From positions 1-52,939 of the forward strand of contig NZ_MKIO01000040.1 of NCBI RefSeq assembly GCF_001938945.1: 52,939 bases of DNA, in the 5' to 3' direction. Source of the stretch: Xaviernesmea rhizosphaerae. Its GTDB lineage: Bacteria; Pseudomonadota; Alphaproteobacteria; Rhizobiales; Rhizobiaceae. The notes beneath the pieces are model-generated. The model was not told the origin of the DNA. It ran no database searches and was given only the letters and a program-made list of their open reading frames with translations. This document shows, piece after piece, positions 16,458 through 25,271 of this stretch (the stretch's first letter is position 1; the number at the start of each line of letters is the position of its first letter). The position numbers and the translations under genes are program-made.

Positions 16458-17471
16458 TCAGGCCACGCCGGCGCGCAGGAGATCGTGAATGTGCAGAATG
16501 CCTTCGGGTGCGCCGGTCTCGTCCACGACGAAGAGCACGGTCACGCGCTTGGCTGTCTGCATCGATTTCAGCGCGGCGCTTGCGAGAATATCGCCGCGGA
16601 TGACGCGCGGGCTGTGCGACATCACCGCTTCCACCGGCTCGCTCAGCATGCCATCCGACATATGGCGGCGCAGGTCGCCATCGGTGATCACGCCGATCAG
16701 CCGCTGAGCGCCATCGACAATGCCGACGACGCCGAAACCCTTGGACGACATTTCGATCACCGCCAGGCTCATCGGGCTGCCGACCGGTAGGATCGGCATG
16801 GCCGCGCCGGTATGGGCAAGGTCGATCGCCCGCTGCAGCTGCGCTCCCAGCTTGCCGCCAGGATGGAAGGTACGGAAATCCTCGGGCGAAAAGCCGCGCC
16901 GCTCCAGAAGCGCGATCGCCAGGGCGTCGCCCACGGCGAGCTGCAGAAGCGTCGAGGTGGTCGGCGCAAGCCCGTGCGGGCAGGCTTCCTGCACCTTCGG
17001 CAGGACGATGGCGACGGCGGAATTGCGCGCCAGCAGGCTGTCGGCATTGCCCGTGATCGAAACGATCGGCACCTGGAAGCGGCGGGCATAGGTGATGATC
17101 GACGCCAGCTCCACCGTCTCGCCGGACCAGGAGAGAAGAATCAGCGTATCTTCTTCGGTGATCATGCCGAGATCGCCGTGGCTCGCCTCGGCCGGATGGA
17201 CGAAATAGGCCGACGTCCCGGTCGAGGACAGCGTGGCGGCGATCTTGCGGCCGATATGGCCGCTCTTGCCGATGCCTGCGACGATCGTGCGGCCGCGCCG
17301 CTCGCCGATCAGTTCGACAGCATCGACCAGGCTGGAGGCAAAGGCCGGATCAGTGGCGAAGCACGCGGAAAAGGCGGCAACGGCGCTGACCGTGGTGGCG
17401 ATCGTCCTGCCGATCGAGGCCTGCAGCGCGTCGCGGCTGTGCAGATCTTCCTGGTTCGATTTCGCGTTCAT
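16458..17471 (-). CDS. kpsF: KpsF/KdsD-type D-arabinose 5-phosphate isomerase
   Basis: The 337-residue protein interconverts D-ribulose 5-phosphate and D-arabinose 5-phosphate, the first step toward Kdo. The N-terminal SIS domain (about 55-190) shows GIGKSGHIG, the HPAEASHGDLG active-site segment and LSWSGET; two CBS domains follow (about 215-335). The ATG at 17471 was chosen because GGGAGCAGGCAGAG precedes it; the longer frame to 17723 has no family match. It points toward rkpJ. In S. meliloti the copy at this place is called kpsF3. Having a dedicated isomerase next to a KpsS-like protein supports a Kdo-containing capsule linker. Confidence 0.93.
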   Translation of the reverse strand: MNAKSNQEDLHSRDALQASIGRTIATTVSAVAAFSACFATDPAFASSLVDAVELIGERRGRTIVAGIGKSGHIGRKIAATLSSTGTSAYFVHPAEASHGDLGMITEEDTLILLSWSGETVELASIITYARRFQVPIVSITGNADSLLARNSAVAIVLPKVQEACPHGLAPTTSTLLQLAVGDALAIALLERRGFSPEDFRTFHPGGKLGAQLQRAIDLAHTGAAMPILPVGSPMSLAVIEMSSKGFGVVGIVDGAQRLIGVITDGDLRRHMSDGMLSEPVEAVMSHSPRVIRGDILASAALKSMQTAKRVTVLFVVDETGAPEGILHIHDLLRAGVA

Positions 17472-17941
17472 CTCTGCCTGCTCCCTGATCTCGTCTCTGG
17501 CGCGGCCGAACCGATCGATCCCGCGCAGCTTGTTCGCTTCATCAGCGCACGAGGTGCACGAGGTGGTGGATGATCGTCGCTTCGCCGCGGCGGCCCGTGC
17601 TCCAGGCCGTCCTTGTGGCGGTCGGTCTAGCCGATCGCCTCGCAAAGCGAAATGACCACAGAGCAAGAAGCCGATTGGCTGCGTCCCGAAAGACACAAAA
17701 TCGTCACAAGACCGACAGCTCACGGCGTCCGCCCTGCCACCAAGGGCGGCGGATCAGGCAGCGGGTGCTGGCTTTGAGAAAGCGGGAAGACGCAAGGGAG
17801 CCGGAAAGCACCGTGCTGCCCCAATGGGCCGGACGCGCGGAAAGGCGCGCACGTCGGCGAGAGGAAGGCGAAGGCTATGGCTGCGGCACGATTTGCCACC
17901 TGCAGCGACCATCGCCATTCCGGGCATGGCAGTCGTGTCGA
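17472..17941. other. intergenic region between kpsF and the Rrf2 gene
   Basis: No gene is supported in these 470 bases. It should contain the kpsF promoter (read leftward) and the end of the Rrf2 transcript. A hairpin CCGCCCT/AGGGCGG (17729-17749) is present without a clear T-run. GCACGAGGT occurs twice in tandem near 17543. Confidence 0.4.
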
Positions 17942-18412
17942 TCAACCCGCGCGCTGGACCACGGCCGGCGCCGTTTCCGTCGTGCGACCGGCCATCTCGG
18001 GATTGTTGACGAAATCGTCGAGCGACATGGAATCGAGAATATCGGCGACCGCATCGCGCACCACCGTCATCGAGCGGCGGACTTCGCAGCTTTCGGGATC
18101 GGCGCAATCGTCGCAGATCTCATAGGCGGTGCGGCTGGCGCAGCGGATCGGGGCAAGCGGACCGTCAAGCGTGCGGATGACATGGCCGATGCGGATCTGC
18201 GACGCGGGGCGGGCCAGCGAATAGCCGCCGCCTGGACCCTTCTTCGACTTGAGAATGCCGACATTGCGAAGTTCGAGCAGGATGGTGTCGAGAAACTTCT
18301 TCGGGATGTTGTTGCGCACCGCGATTTCGGTGATGAACGCGGTTTCGCCTGGCTCAAGACGCGCCAGATCGACCAGCGCCTTCAACCCGTATTTGCCCTT
18401 CTTCGTCAACAT
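17942..18412 (-). CDS. Rrf2-family transcriptional regulator with four cysteines
   Basis: This 156-residue regulator has an N-terminal winged helix (KYGLKALVDLA, recognition region about 38-70 with the GGGYSLARP wing typical of Rrf2). Cysteines at 91, 100, 103 and 109 could hold an Fe-S cluster, as in IscR, NsrR and RirA, though their spacing does not match the IscR or RirA patterns I know. It probably senses iron, redox state or a related signal and binds DNA as a dimer. It is single, with a 350-base gap to the next gene. The specific regulon cannot be named from the sequence. Confidence 0.88.
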   Translation of the reverse strand: MLTKKGKYGLKALVDLARLEPGETAFITEIAVRNNIPKKFLDTILLELRNVGILKSKKGPGGGYSLARPASQIRIGHVIRTLDGPLAPIRCASRTAYEICDDCADPESCEVRRSMTVVRDAVADILDSMSLDDFVNNPEMAGRTTETAPAVVQRAG

Positions 18413-18656
18413 CGTCTGCTCTTTACCAAATTGAGCCGGTCATCATCATATCCGGCTTGCAAGTCGCGGTGAAAACGAGCTCCCACCGCTGTTCTTTGCG
18501 TCCTCAAGCACAGGACACCGTATTTCTATGACGAAATTGGTACCGAGCCCGCGCATTTGACAGTCCTATACCAGAAAATTGTGACCAAGTCGCAGCTTTC
18601 GCGTGAGAACATTCGCAAAGATTGCGACAACACGCAAAATTTCGCGTTCGCAACGC

Positions 18657-18686
18657 AAAAAGCCGGCCGCTGCGCGCGACCGGCTT
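18657..18686 (-). terminator. intrinsic terminator of the small-protein operon
   Basis: On the minus strand, AAGCCGG (18686-18680) and CCGGCTT (18666-18660) form a stem extended by CGC/GCG pairs around one mismatch, followed by TTTTT (plus-strand A-run 18657-18661). It lies about 75 bases after the stop of the gene at 18763-19032. Confidence 0.75.
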
Positions 18687-18762
18687 CATCCGGGTAAAAC
18701 GAGATTCGGGTAGAACAAATTCAGGCCTTGCGGCCCTCTGCCCGCCAAGGCCGATGTGCGGG

Positions 18763-19032
18763 TCAGGCGGCGAGATCGCCGGCGGGCCGGTCAAAAGCAG
18801 TCTGCTCGGCCTGGGCAGGCCGCGCGGAGGTTTCCCGCGGCAGGACCTGCGCGCGGTTGCTTTTGCTCATCACCAGCCTGCGGACGGCTTCACGCGCATC
18901 CTCGGCACTGGCGAAATGATGGGCATCCAGATCCCAGACGTGAAATTTTACGGCGACGAAACGCAGGGCGTTGGCATCCGGGACGACGACGCCGACCGCT
19001 TCCCCGTTGAACTCGATCACTTGCTTGCTCAT
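18763..19032 (-). CDS. small conserved-looking protein of unknown function
   Basis: The 89-residue product is not one I recognise. It is soluble, with an N-terminal part rich in Val, Phe and Asp/His (a motif near FHVWDLDAHHF) that looks like a small beta-sheet domain, a helix (ASAEDAREAVRRLV) and a Pro/Ala-rich tail. The ATG at 19032 was chosen because GGAGGGAG lies just upstream; a longer frame to 19074 adds a basic stretch without an RBS. It sits 86 bases after a 32-codon ORF and before a good terminator, so the two appear to form one short operon. Confidence 0.7.
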   Translation of the reverse strand: MSKQVIEFNGEAVGVVVPDANALRFVAVKFHVWDLDAHHFASAEDAREAVRRLVMSKSNRAQVLPRETSARPAQAEQTAFDRPAGDLAA

Positions 19033-19118
19033 GGCAATACTCCCTCCGCGCCGCTTTCCGGCCGGATCAGACATCAGGCAATTTCATCGATGAGCCTGCT
19101 AGGAGCAGGCGATGCGCG

Positions 19119-19217
19119 TCACATTCGCCAGGAGGCGAGATACGCGATATCCATTGCCATTTTGCGACAGAAGGACTTGGAGCCGCCAAGGGCGGCGAGG
19201 CTGTACGAAGCAGTCAT
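19119..19217 (-). CDS. 32-residue small protein
   Basis: This very short ORF starts at ATG 19217, preceded by AAAGGAGAG at good spacing, and lies about 80 bases downstream of a promoter with a perfect TTGACA box. The peptide begins MTASYSLAAL and has one Cys (in SKSFCRKMAMD) and a partly amphipathic C-terminal half. I do not recognise a family. The strong promoter and RBS, not the protein sequence, support it. It would be co-transcribed with the 89-residue gene. It may instead be a leader peptide for that gene. Confidence 0.5.
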   Translation of the reverse strand: MTASYSLAALGGSKSFCRKMAMDIAYLASWRM

Positions 19218-19274
19218 GGCGCTCTCCTTTGGCTTTCGAGCGGCATCGCCAGGTGACGATGCGGATTGAGCAAG

Positions 19275-19326
19275 TGTCGGCTTCTCCGACAGTTTGAACT
19301 CTAGGTTAATCGACAAAATATGTCAA
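19275..19326 (-). promoter_or_regulatory. promoter of the small-protein operon with start-site hairpin
   Basis: Reading leftward, TTGACA (19326-19321) is followed after 16 bases by CTAGAG (19304-19299). Just after the expected start point lies a perfect inverted repeat, TGTCGG-5-CCGACA (19275-19291). It could be an operator at +1 or a 5' RNA hairpin. The surrounding 100 bases are unusually AT-rich for this genome. Confidence 0.65.
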
Positions 19327-19458
19327 TTATCCGGCTTCGTTGGTCGAATAATTTTGCTGAATTTTTCTTTTTTGAGAAGAAATCAGCAAAAATATTCCGG
19401 CAAGTACCGAATCATGGGGTGCCCTTGCTGAACCCGGATATAGGCAGCGGATGCGGAC

Positions 19459-19486
19459 AAAAAAGGGCGACCCCGTGGGATCGCCC
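19459..19486 (-). terminator. intrinsic terminator, probably of secDF
   Basis: A stem of GGGCGATCCC against GGGGTCGCCC (19465-19486) is followed on the minus strand by six T (plus-strand A-run 19459-19464). It is about 130 bases downstream of the secDF stop. The remaining sequence between 19218 and 19613 holds the divergently placed small-operon promoter and no gene. Confidence 0.75.
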
Positions 19487-19613
19487 GTGAAATTTTGATG
19501 ACAGCTTACGCAAGAGGCGCCTGCGGACAACGCCGCACCACCTGCAAAACCGGACCCGGCCTGTTTACCCATCCTTCAGCATAAGGAGAAAAACAGGCCG
19601 GGAGAGGCTTGCA

Positions 19614-22148
19614 TCAGCTCTTTGTAGCCGCTTCCGCGCCGCCGACGCGGCTGGTTTCGCGGTCCTTCCACCAGCGCGACAGGAAGAGCAGGATCGGCCC
19701 GCCAATATAGATCGACGAGGTCGTGGCAACGATCACCCCGAAGACCATCGGCCAGGCGAAGGGCTTCACCGGATCGCCGCCCCAGATCGCCATCGGCAGA
19801 AGCGAGGCGAGAATGGCGACGGAGGTGAAGATGCATCGCATGACCACCTGGTTGATCGACAGGTCGATCAGTTCGGAGAAGGGCATGGTCTTGTACTTGC
19901 GCAGGTTCTCGCGCATGCGGTCATAGACCACGACCTTGTCGTTGACCGAATAGCCGATCAGCGTCAGCACGGCGGCGATCGCCGTCAGGTTGAAGTCGAT
20001 CTGGGTCAGCGCGAAGAAGCCGATCATCTTGGTGATATCCAAGATCAGCGTGACGATCGCGCCGATGGCGAAGTGCCACTCGAACCGCCACCAGATGTAG
20101 CAGAGGATCGCCAGCATGGCGAGGCCGACGGCCATGAAGCCGGAGCGGGCCAGCTCGGTGGAGATCGTCGGGCCCACCACTTCCGTGCGCTCGAAGGCGG
20201 CACCGGGAATGGCCTGGGCGACTGCATCCTTGATGGCATTGAGCGCCACGGTCTGCTCCGCCTCGCCGCCCGGCTGCCGCTGGACGCGGATCAGCACCGA
20301 CTTGCCCTGGTCGAAGTCCTGCAGCGCCACTTCGCCGAGATTGAGCGATTCGAGCTTCTCGCGCACCGAGGCCATGTTCAGCGCCTGCTGCGAGGTGGCC
20401 TCCACCTGGATGCCGCCGACGAAGTCGATGCCGTAGTTCAGGCCGGGCTTGAAGAACAGGATGACCGAGCTGATCGACAGGAAGGCCGACATGCCGATGG
20501 CCAGATAGCGCCCGCGCATGAAGGAGAAGCTGCGCATGGACGGCACCTTGCCGAAGATCGAATGGATCTCGATCTTCTTCATCTTCCGGCGCACGACCAT
20601 CTGCTGCATCATCAGGCGCACCACGGTGATCGAGGTGAACATTGAGATGACGATGCCGATCATCATGGTCACGGCGAAGCCGCGCACAGGACCGGTGCCG
20701 AACAGGAAGAGCAGGAGCGTGCCGACCAGGGTGGTGACGTTGCCGTCGACGATGGTGGCGTAAGCCTTGTTGAAGCCGACATCCAGCGCCTTCATCGCGC
20801 CGGCGCCGTTGGCGGTCTCTTCCCGGATACGGGCATTGATCAGGATGTTGGCGTCCACAGCCATGCCGATGCCGAGAATGATGCCGGCGATGCCGGGCAG
20901 CGTCAGCGTGGAGCCGAGCATGGCGAGAACCGCCACGGTCAGGATCGTGTGCAAGAGCAGGCCGAGATTGGCGATGACGCCCCAGGAGGTGTAGAGCGCC
21001 AGCATCATCAGGCAGACGGCGGCAAAGCCGGCAAGACCGGTATAGATGCCCATGCGGATCGAGTCGGAGCCGAGATTGGGGCCGACCGAGCGCTCCTCGA
21101 TGATGGTGAGCGGCGCCGGCAGCGCGCCGGAACGCAGGAGCGCGGAGAGGACCGTGGCCTCCTGGGCGGTGAAGTTGCCCGAGATCTGACCCTGGCCGCC
21201 GACAATCGGTTCGCGGATGACAGGGGCGGTCAGCACCTTGCCGTCGAGCACGATGGCGAAGGGCTTGCCGACGGCCTCGCGGGTGATTTCGGCGAATTGC
21301 CGCGCGCCCTGGCTGTCGAAGGAGAAGGAGACGATCGGCTCATTGGTCTGCGGGTTGAAGCCGGCCTTGGCATCGGCCAGCCGCTCGCCCGAGATCGCCA
21401 CGCGGCTTTCCACCGCATATTTGTTCTGATCATTGGCGCCCGGCAGGATCTCCACGCCGCGCGGCGGGTTCGGCGCATTGGGATCGACGCTCTGGTCGAC
21501 CATGTGGAAGCTCATCTGCGCGGTGGAGCCCAGCAGCTGGCGCAGGCGCGTCGGGTCCTGAAGGCCCGGCAGCTGCACGAGGATGCGGTCGGAGCCGACG
21601 CGCTGGATCAGCGGTTCGGCAACGCCGACCTGGTCGACACGCCGGCGGATGATCTCCAGGCTCTGGTCGACGGCGGCGGTCATGCGCTCCTGCAGGCCGG
21701 CCTCGGTCAGCCCCACCGTGATGGTGTTGCCGTTGGTGGTCACCGCGATGTCGGAGGACGAGGTGCCGAAGCCGAGCGTGCCCACGGGCGCGGCCAGCGC
21801 CTGGATCTTCGGCTGGATGCGCGCCAGCGCCGCCGGATCGTCGAGCGTGACGGTGACCGTGTCGCCGGTCAGCCGCGCGGCGGCGGTCGAGAGCCGCTCG
21901 GTGCGCAGCAGGTTGCGGATATCGTCGAGCAGCGTGTTCAGCCGCGCGCGGCGCAGGCCGGCGGCATCCACCTCGAGCACGAGATGCGAGCCGCCCTTGA
22001 GATCAAGGCCGAGTGTGACGGGCTTGACCGGCAGGAAGGCATGATAGCGCTGCTGCTGCTCGGCCGTGAGGAAGTTCGGGATCACCGCGATGATCCCGAA
22101 AAGGGTAATCGCGATATAGGCGAAGATCGCCCATCTGGGGGTGCGCAT
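19614..22148 (-). CDS. secDF: SecDF fusion, protein translocase accessory protein
   Basis: The 844-residue inner-membrane protein fuses SecD and SecF, which use the proton gradient to help release proteins at the periplasmic side of SecYEG. The SecD half starts with one membrane helix, the GLDLKGGSHLVLEVD motif, a large periplasmic domain (about 60-390) and a helix block with the AVDANILINARIREE motif. The SecF half (from about 525) has YGIDFVGG and the SVNDKVVVYDRMREN motif. Its length fits SecD plus SecF. The ATG at 22148 gives the expected MRTPRW... hydrophobic start; the longer frame to 22649 lies over another gene and was not used. No yajC is adjacent. Confidence 0.95.
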   Translation of the reverse strand: MRTPRWAIFAYIAITLFGIIAVIPNFLTAEQQQRYHAFLPVKPVTLGLDLKGGSHLVLEVDAAGLRRARLNTLLDDIRNLLRTERLSTAAARLTGDTVTVTLDDPAALARIQPKIQALAAPVGTLGFGTSSSDIAVTTNGNTITVGLTEAGLQERMTAAVDQSLEIIRRRVDQVGVAEPLIQRVGSDRILVQLPGLQDPTRLRQLLGSTAQMSFHMVDQSVDPNAPNPPRGVEILPGANDQNKYAVESRVAISGERLADAKAGFNPQTNEPIVSFSFDSQGARQFAEITREAVGKPFAIVLDGKVLTAPVIREPIVGGQGQISGNFTAQEATVLSALLRSGALPAPLTIIEERSVGPNLGSDSIRMGIYTGLAGFAAVCLMMLALYTSWGVIANLGLLLHTILTVAVLAMLGSTLTLPGIAGIILGIGMAVDANILINARIREETANGAGAMKALDVGFNKAYATIVDGNVTTLVGTLLLFLFGTGPVRGFAVTMMIGIVISMFTSITVVRLMMQQMVVRRKMKKIEIHSIFGKVPSMRSFSFMRGRYLAIGMSAFLSISSVILFFKPGLNYGIDFVGGIQVEATSQQALNMASVREKLESLNLGEVALQDFDQGKSVLIRVQRQPGGEAEQTVALNAIKDAVAQAIPGAAFERTEVVGPTISTELARSGFMAVGLAMLAILCYIWWRFEWHFAIGAIVTLILDITKMIGFFALTQIDFNLTAIAAVLTLIGYSVNDKVVVYDRMRENLRKYKTMPFSELIDLSINQVVMRCIFTSVAILASLLPMAIWGGDPVKPFAWPMVFGVIVATTSSIYIGGPILLFLSRWWKDRETSRVGGAEAATKS

Positions 22149-22288
22149 GGGAAGGTTCCAAAGGTCCGGGCCGCCGGCGGCGCAGAGGCTGCGGTCGCGC
22201 GGACGGCGGGAGAGATGATGACGGGACCAGGCGCATGCGCCTGATGCCGACAGGGATCGAAAGGCTGGGTGACAGTGTCGGCGGGCGC

Positions 22289-22723
22289 TCAGGCCGGCTG
22301 GCGCGGCGGCGCGCGGGAGCGATAGGCGCTGGCATCCGCGGCTTCGCGCAGGCTGTCCTGCGCGGCCGCCAGCCGGCAGGCAATCATCCCCGAGCGGGCG
22401 ATGCGCGACGGGCATGGCAGGATGGCGGGATCGGGACCGCCCGGAACCGCTTTGGGGTCGCCCCGTTCGGCGGAAAATTTGAGATCGGCCGGCGGGGCGG
22501 CGCGCAGGGCCTGACGGGTCAGTGCCGCGGGATCGGCGGGCCGTCCGGCCGCGCCCGTGCTGTCGCCGGAAACGCGCGCCAGATCGCGCTCGCCGCCGGA
22601 GGATGCACAGGCGACGACGGGCATCGAGAGCACAGCCAGCAGCATCCACAGCGCGGCCAGAAACCGGCCGGGCTCACGCCGCGCCTGTCTCGTCCAGTGC
22701 TGTCCTGCCCGACCGTGTCGCAA
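22289..22723 (-). CDS. putative lipoprotein of unknown function
   Basis: This 144-residue open frame upstream of secDF begins with a basic stretch, a hydrophobic segment (about 20-36) and VVAC, a good lipobox for signal peptidase II, at about residue 39. The mature part is rich in Ala, Arg and Pro with two more Cys (in LPCPSRI and IACRLAAA). The TTG at 22723 follows GGGAAGGG; an ATG at 22645 would cut the signal peptide. I do not recognise a family. It would lie 140 bases upstream of secDF on the same strand. Evidence is limited to the signal peptide, lipobox and position. Confidence 0.45.
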   Translation of the reverse strand: MRHGRAGQHWTRQARREPGRFLAALWMLLAVLSMPVVACASSGGERDLARVSGDSTGAAGRPADPAALTRQALRAAPPADLKFSAERGDPKAVPGGPDPAILPCPSRIARSGMIACRLAAAQDSLREAADASAYRSRAPPRQPA

Positions 22724-22948
22724 AGGCCCTTCCCGCTTTCAAGATCCAAGCCGCCGAAGCGGTGAAACGCTGCCGTGCCCTAACGCTTTCCGGCATCGGC
22801 GCGGGAGATCCTCCATCGCCGGCGCCGCTCAGGCCGCGTAGAAACCATCTGCGGCCGGCAAAGTCAAATTCACCGGGCGGTTTGATGTCTTTCGGGATCG
22901 GCGGCGGCATGGCCCGCGCCACCGCATCGGCGCGGTTGTGCCTGTGGC

Positions 22949-24142
22949 TCAGGCCGTGGCGGCCTGCGGGCGCTCGATCAGGCGGGCGGCGAGCGCAGCG
23001 ATTCGCCGGCCGGCTTCCACCAGATCGGCGGTGGGTACGGTCAGGCTGATGCGCACGAAACCGCGCGCATTCTCGCCGAAGGAACCGCCTGGCATCACCG
23101 CCACATGCTCCTCCTTCAACAGCGCCCAGGCGAAGTCCTCGCCCGAAAGCCCCGTCTCGGTCACGTCGAGCAGCAGGAACATGCCGGCATCCGGCACCAT
23201 CGGCCGCACACCGGACACCCCCTTCAGCGCCTCGGCGAGCGTCAGCGCGCGATCACGGTAACGCTGGCGCATTTCGGCCGCCGTGCCGATTTCATGCGTC
23301 AGCGCATAGGCCGTCATGTCAGCGATGAAGGGCTGGACGCCGAACAGCATCATTTCCGAGACGGGCAGCAGCCGCGTGCAGAATTCCTTCGGTCCCACGG
23401 CCCAGCCGCTGCGAAAACCGGGCGCGGCATGGGACTTGGAAATGGAGGAGACGACGATGGTGCGCTCGGCCAGTTCCGGCCGGTCGAAGGGGCTGTCGAA
23501 GGTGCCGGAGAAGATCAGCTGCTCATAGACCTCGTCGCAGACGATCCAGAGATCGTGGCGCCGGCAGAGCGCGCCGATCGCGTCGATGGCGTCCGATGTC
23601 AGCACCGCGCCGGTCGGATTGTGCGGCGAGTTCAAGAGGAGGACGCGGCAATCGGGCGTGATCGCGGCTTCGAGATCGGCCGGCTGCATGCGAAAGCCGT
23701 GCTCGGGCCGCAGCGTGACGGTGACGCGATGGGCGCCGGTGGCGCGGATCACGCCGTCATAGGTGGCATAGAGCGGATCGCCGACCAGCACGCCGTCGCC
23801 CGCCTCCACCAGTCCGCACATCACCGCATAGAGCGCGGCCTGGGTGCCGGGAAAGCAGAGAACATTTTCGGCCGTCACGTCCGCTTGGCGTCTGGCATAG
23901 CGCGCGGCCAGCGCCTGCAGCACGGCCGGCTCGCCCCGGCCGCTGGAATAGCGCGTGCGCCCCGCATTCATCGCGCGCTGGCATTCGGCGAGCAACGCCG
24001 GATCGGGCGCGACATCGGGCTCGCCAATGGTCAGTTCGATCACCGGCACGCCTTCCGCCTTCATGCGCCGAGCCTGATGATGGAGCGCCCATTTGCCGGA
24101 ACCGAGATCGGCCAGACGATCGGTGATCGACGCATAGCGCAT
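22949..24142 (-). CDS. class I/II PLP-dependent aminotransferase
   Basis: The 397-residue protein is a fold type I aminotransferase. It shows the substrate/cofactor motifs GEPDVAPD, NSPHNPTGAVL (PLP phosphate and ring contacts), CDEVYEQL and the PLP Lys236 in SSISKSHAAPGFRSGW, plus the C-terminal Arg in FVRISL. The length is normal. The ATG at 24142 follows AGGAG by 9 bases; the longer frame to 24439 runs through an intergenic repeat. The amino donor and acceptor cannot be told by reading; it resembles aspartate/aromatic-type enzymes. It is followed upstream by a palindromic repeat and stands apart from the deiminase-like gene. Confidence 0.9.
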   Translation of the reverse strand: MRYASITDRLADLGSGKWALHHQARRMKAEGVPVIELTIGEPDVAPDPALLAECQRAMNAGRTRYSSGRGEPAVLQALAARYARRQADVTAENVLCFPGTQAALYAVMCGLVEAGDGVLVGDPLYATYDGVIRATGAHRVTVTLRPEHGFRMQPADLEAAITPDCRVLLLNSPHNPTGAVLTSDAIDAIGALCRRHDLWIVCDEVYEQLIFSGTFDSPFDRPELAERTIVVSSISKSHAAPGFRSGWAVGPKEFCTRLLPVSEMMLFGVQPFIADMTAYALTHEIGTAAEMRQRYRDRALTLAEALKGVSGVRPMVPDAGMFLLLDVTETGLSGEDFAWALLKEEHVAVMPGGSFGENARGFVRISLTVPTADLVEAGRRIAALAARLIERPQAATA

Positions 24143-24161
24143 GAGGGACACTCCTGTTGCA

Positions 24162-24258
24162 GCATGTCGCGCAAAAGTGGGAAGCGGTTTTGCGATCACG
24201 ACATGCGAAAAACAAAGACTTAAAGCGCAGGAAGCGATCCGGAGGATCGCGACGCGCT
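24162..24258. repeat. palindromic intergenic mosaic element (Rhizobiaceae type)
   Basis: Two nested palindromes lie side by side. First, GCATGTCG (24162-24169) pairs with CGACATGC (24199-24206), enclosing CGCAAAA/TTTTGCG around a GTGGGAAGCGG loop. Second, AAAGCGC (from about 24222) pairs with GCGCTTT (to about 24258), enclosing GCGATCC/GGATCGC. The GTGGGAAGCGGTTTTGCG core is a repeat commonly seen between genes in Rhizobiaceae. A related copy lies at the right end of the window. Confidence 0.8.
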
Positions 24259-24395
24259 TTGGATGAATAGGCCGTGCGGGCGGCAGGCGCCTTCCTTCCT
24301 GCAAAACAGGGCGGCACCATGACATGGGCCAAGGGGAATAACGGCGCTTTCGCGCCGAGGCAAGTCTAGACCGTCGCCTGGGAGCACTCCGCCAA

Positions 24396-25271
24396 TCAGG
24401 CCTCGCGCAGGATCGGGCAGACGAGACCGCCCAGCCCACCCTCGCAGCCGATGCACAGCGCCTCGGCCGACAGGAGATGCACGGTGCAGCCGGCCTCCTC
24501 CATCGCCGCGCGCGTTCGGGGATAGCCGTCGAGCATGACGATGTCGCGGGGGCCGAGCGTCAGCACGCCGACGCTCATGCCTGCGCTGTCGCGAAACTCC
24601 TCGGCCGGCGCCTCGATCATCGACACGCCCCACTCCTCCAGCAGGCGGTAGAAGGAGACCGGCAGGATCGGCGGGAAGATCAGCGCGAGATCGCGCGCGA
24701 GAAATGTGGCGACGGAGCCGAGATGCAGGCAGGCATCGGCGCCACGCCACAGCGGCAGGTCATAGCCGAGAACGTCGATGCCCTCAGGCGCCAGAAGCTC
24801 CGACAGCGCGGCGATGCCGTCCTCGTCGGTGCGCAGGCCACGCCCGACGGCCAGCGTCTCGGCATCGAGCCACAGGCAATCACCGCCCTCCACCGTGCCG
24901 GGGCTCTTGATGCGTCCGAGCAGCGGAATGCCGGCGGCGCGAAAGGCCGCCTCGTGCAGCGCCGCCTCGCCCGCCCGCGCCGGCTTGCCGGGCCGCAGCA
25001 CCACGGCGCCCTTTGCCGTGACCAGCGAGAGATCGGCGGTGAACATCGAATCGGCCAGACCGTCATCGCGCTCGCCAAGCCAGGCGATCTCGACATGGCG
25101 GTCCATTAGCAGGCGCACAAGCCCGTCATAGTCCGCGATCGCCTGTTCGGCGTTGAAACGGGCCCCATAATGCCAGACCGCCGGATCGGCCTTGCGCAGG
25201 CTTTCGCCGGGGCGGCGCATCAAAACCCTGCGCAGGGGCAGAGCCATGTCCTGGGCACCATAGCCACTCAC
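24396..25271 (-). CDS. amidinotransferase/DDAH-fold enzyme (arginine deiminase-like)
   Basis: This 291-residue protein has the alpha/beta-propeller guanidine-modifying fold. The expected catalytic set is visible: EGGD (128-131), His183 in CLHLGS and a C-terminal nucleophile Cys285 in GGLVCPI. Family members hydrolyse dimethylarginine or arginine or transfer amidino groups; its length suits DDAH-like hydrolases more than arginine deiminase (about 400 residues). Extra Cys near 273-276 (CIGC) are unusual. The GTG at 25271 was chosen for GGAG 8 bases upstream; the ATG at 25247 has no RBS. The exact substrate is unknown. Confidence 0.82.
   Translation of the reverse strand: MSGYGAQDMALPLRRVLMRRPGESLRKADPAVWHYGARFNAEQAIADYDGLVRLLMDRHVEIAWLGERDDGLADSMFTADLSLVTAKGAVVLRPGKPARAGEAALHEAAFRAAGIPLLGRIKSPGTVEGGDCLWLDAETLAVGRGLRTDEDGIAALSELLAPEGIDVLGYDLPLWRGADACLHLGSVATFLARDLALIFPPILPVSFYRLLEEWGVSMIEAPAEEFRDSAGMSVGVLTLGPRDIVMLDGYPRTRAAMEEAGCTVHLLSAEALCIGCEGGLGGLVCPILREA

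Noticed and set aside
17543..17560. tandem GCACGAGGT as a CRISPR-like or operator repeat
   Set aside because: Only two adjacent copies without spacers; chance in GC-rich DNA cannot be excluded.
22149..22649. extension of the secDF frame
   Set aside because: The added sequence is a shadow over the lipoprotein candidate; SecD proteins start at the MRTPRW-like hydrophobic helix.
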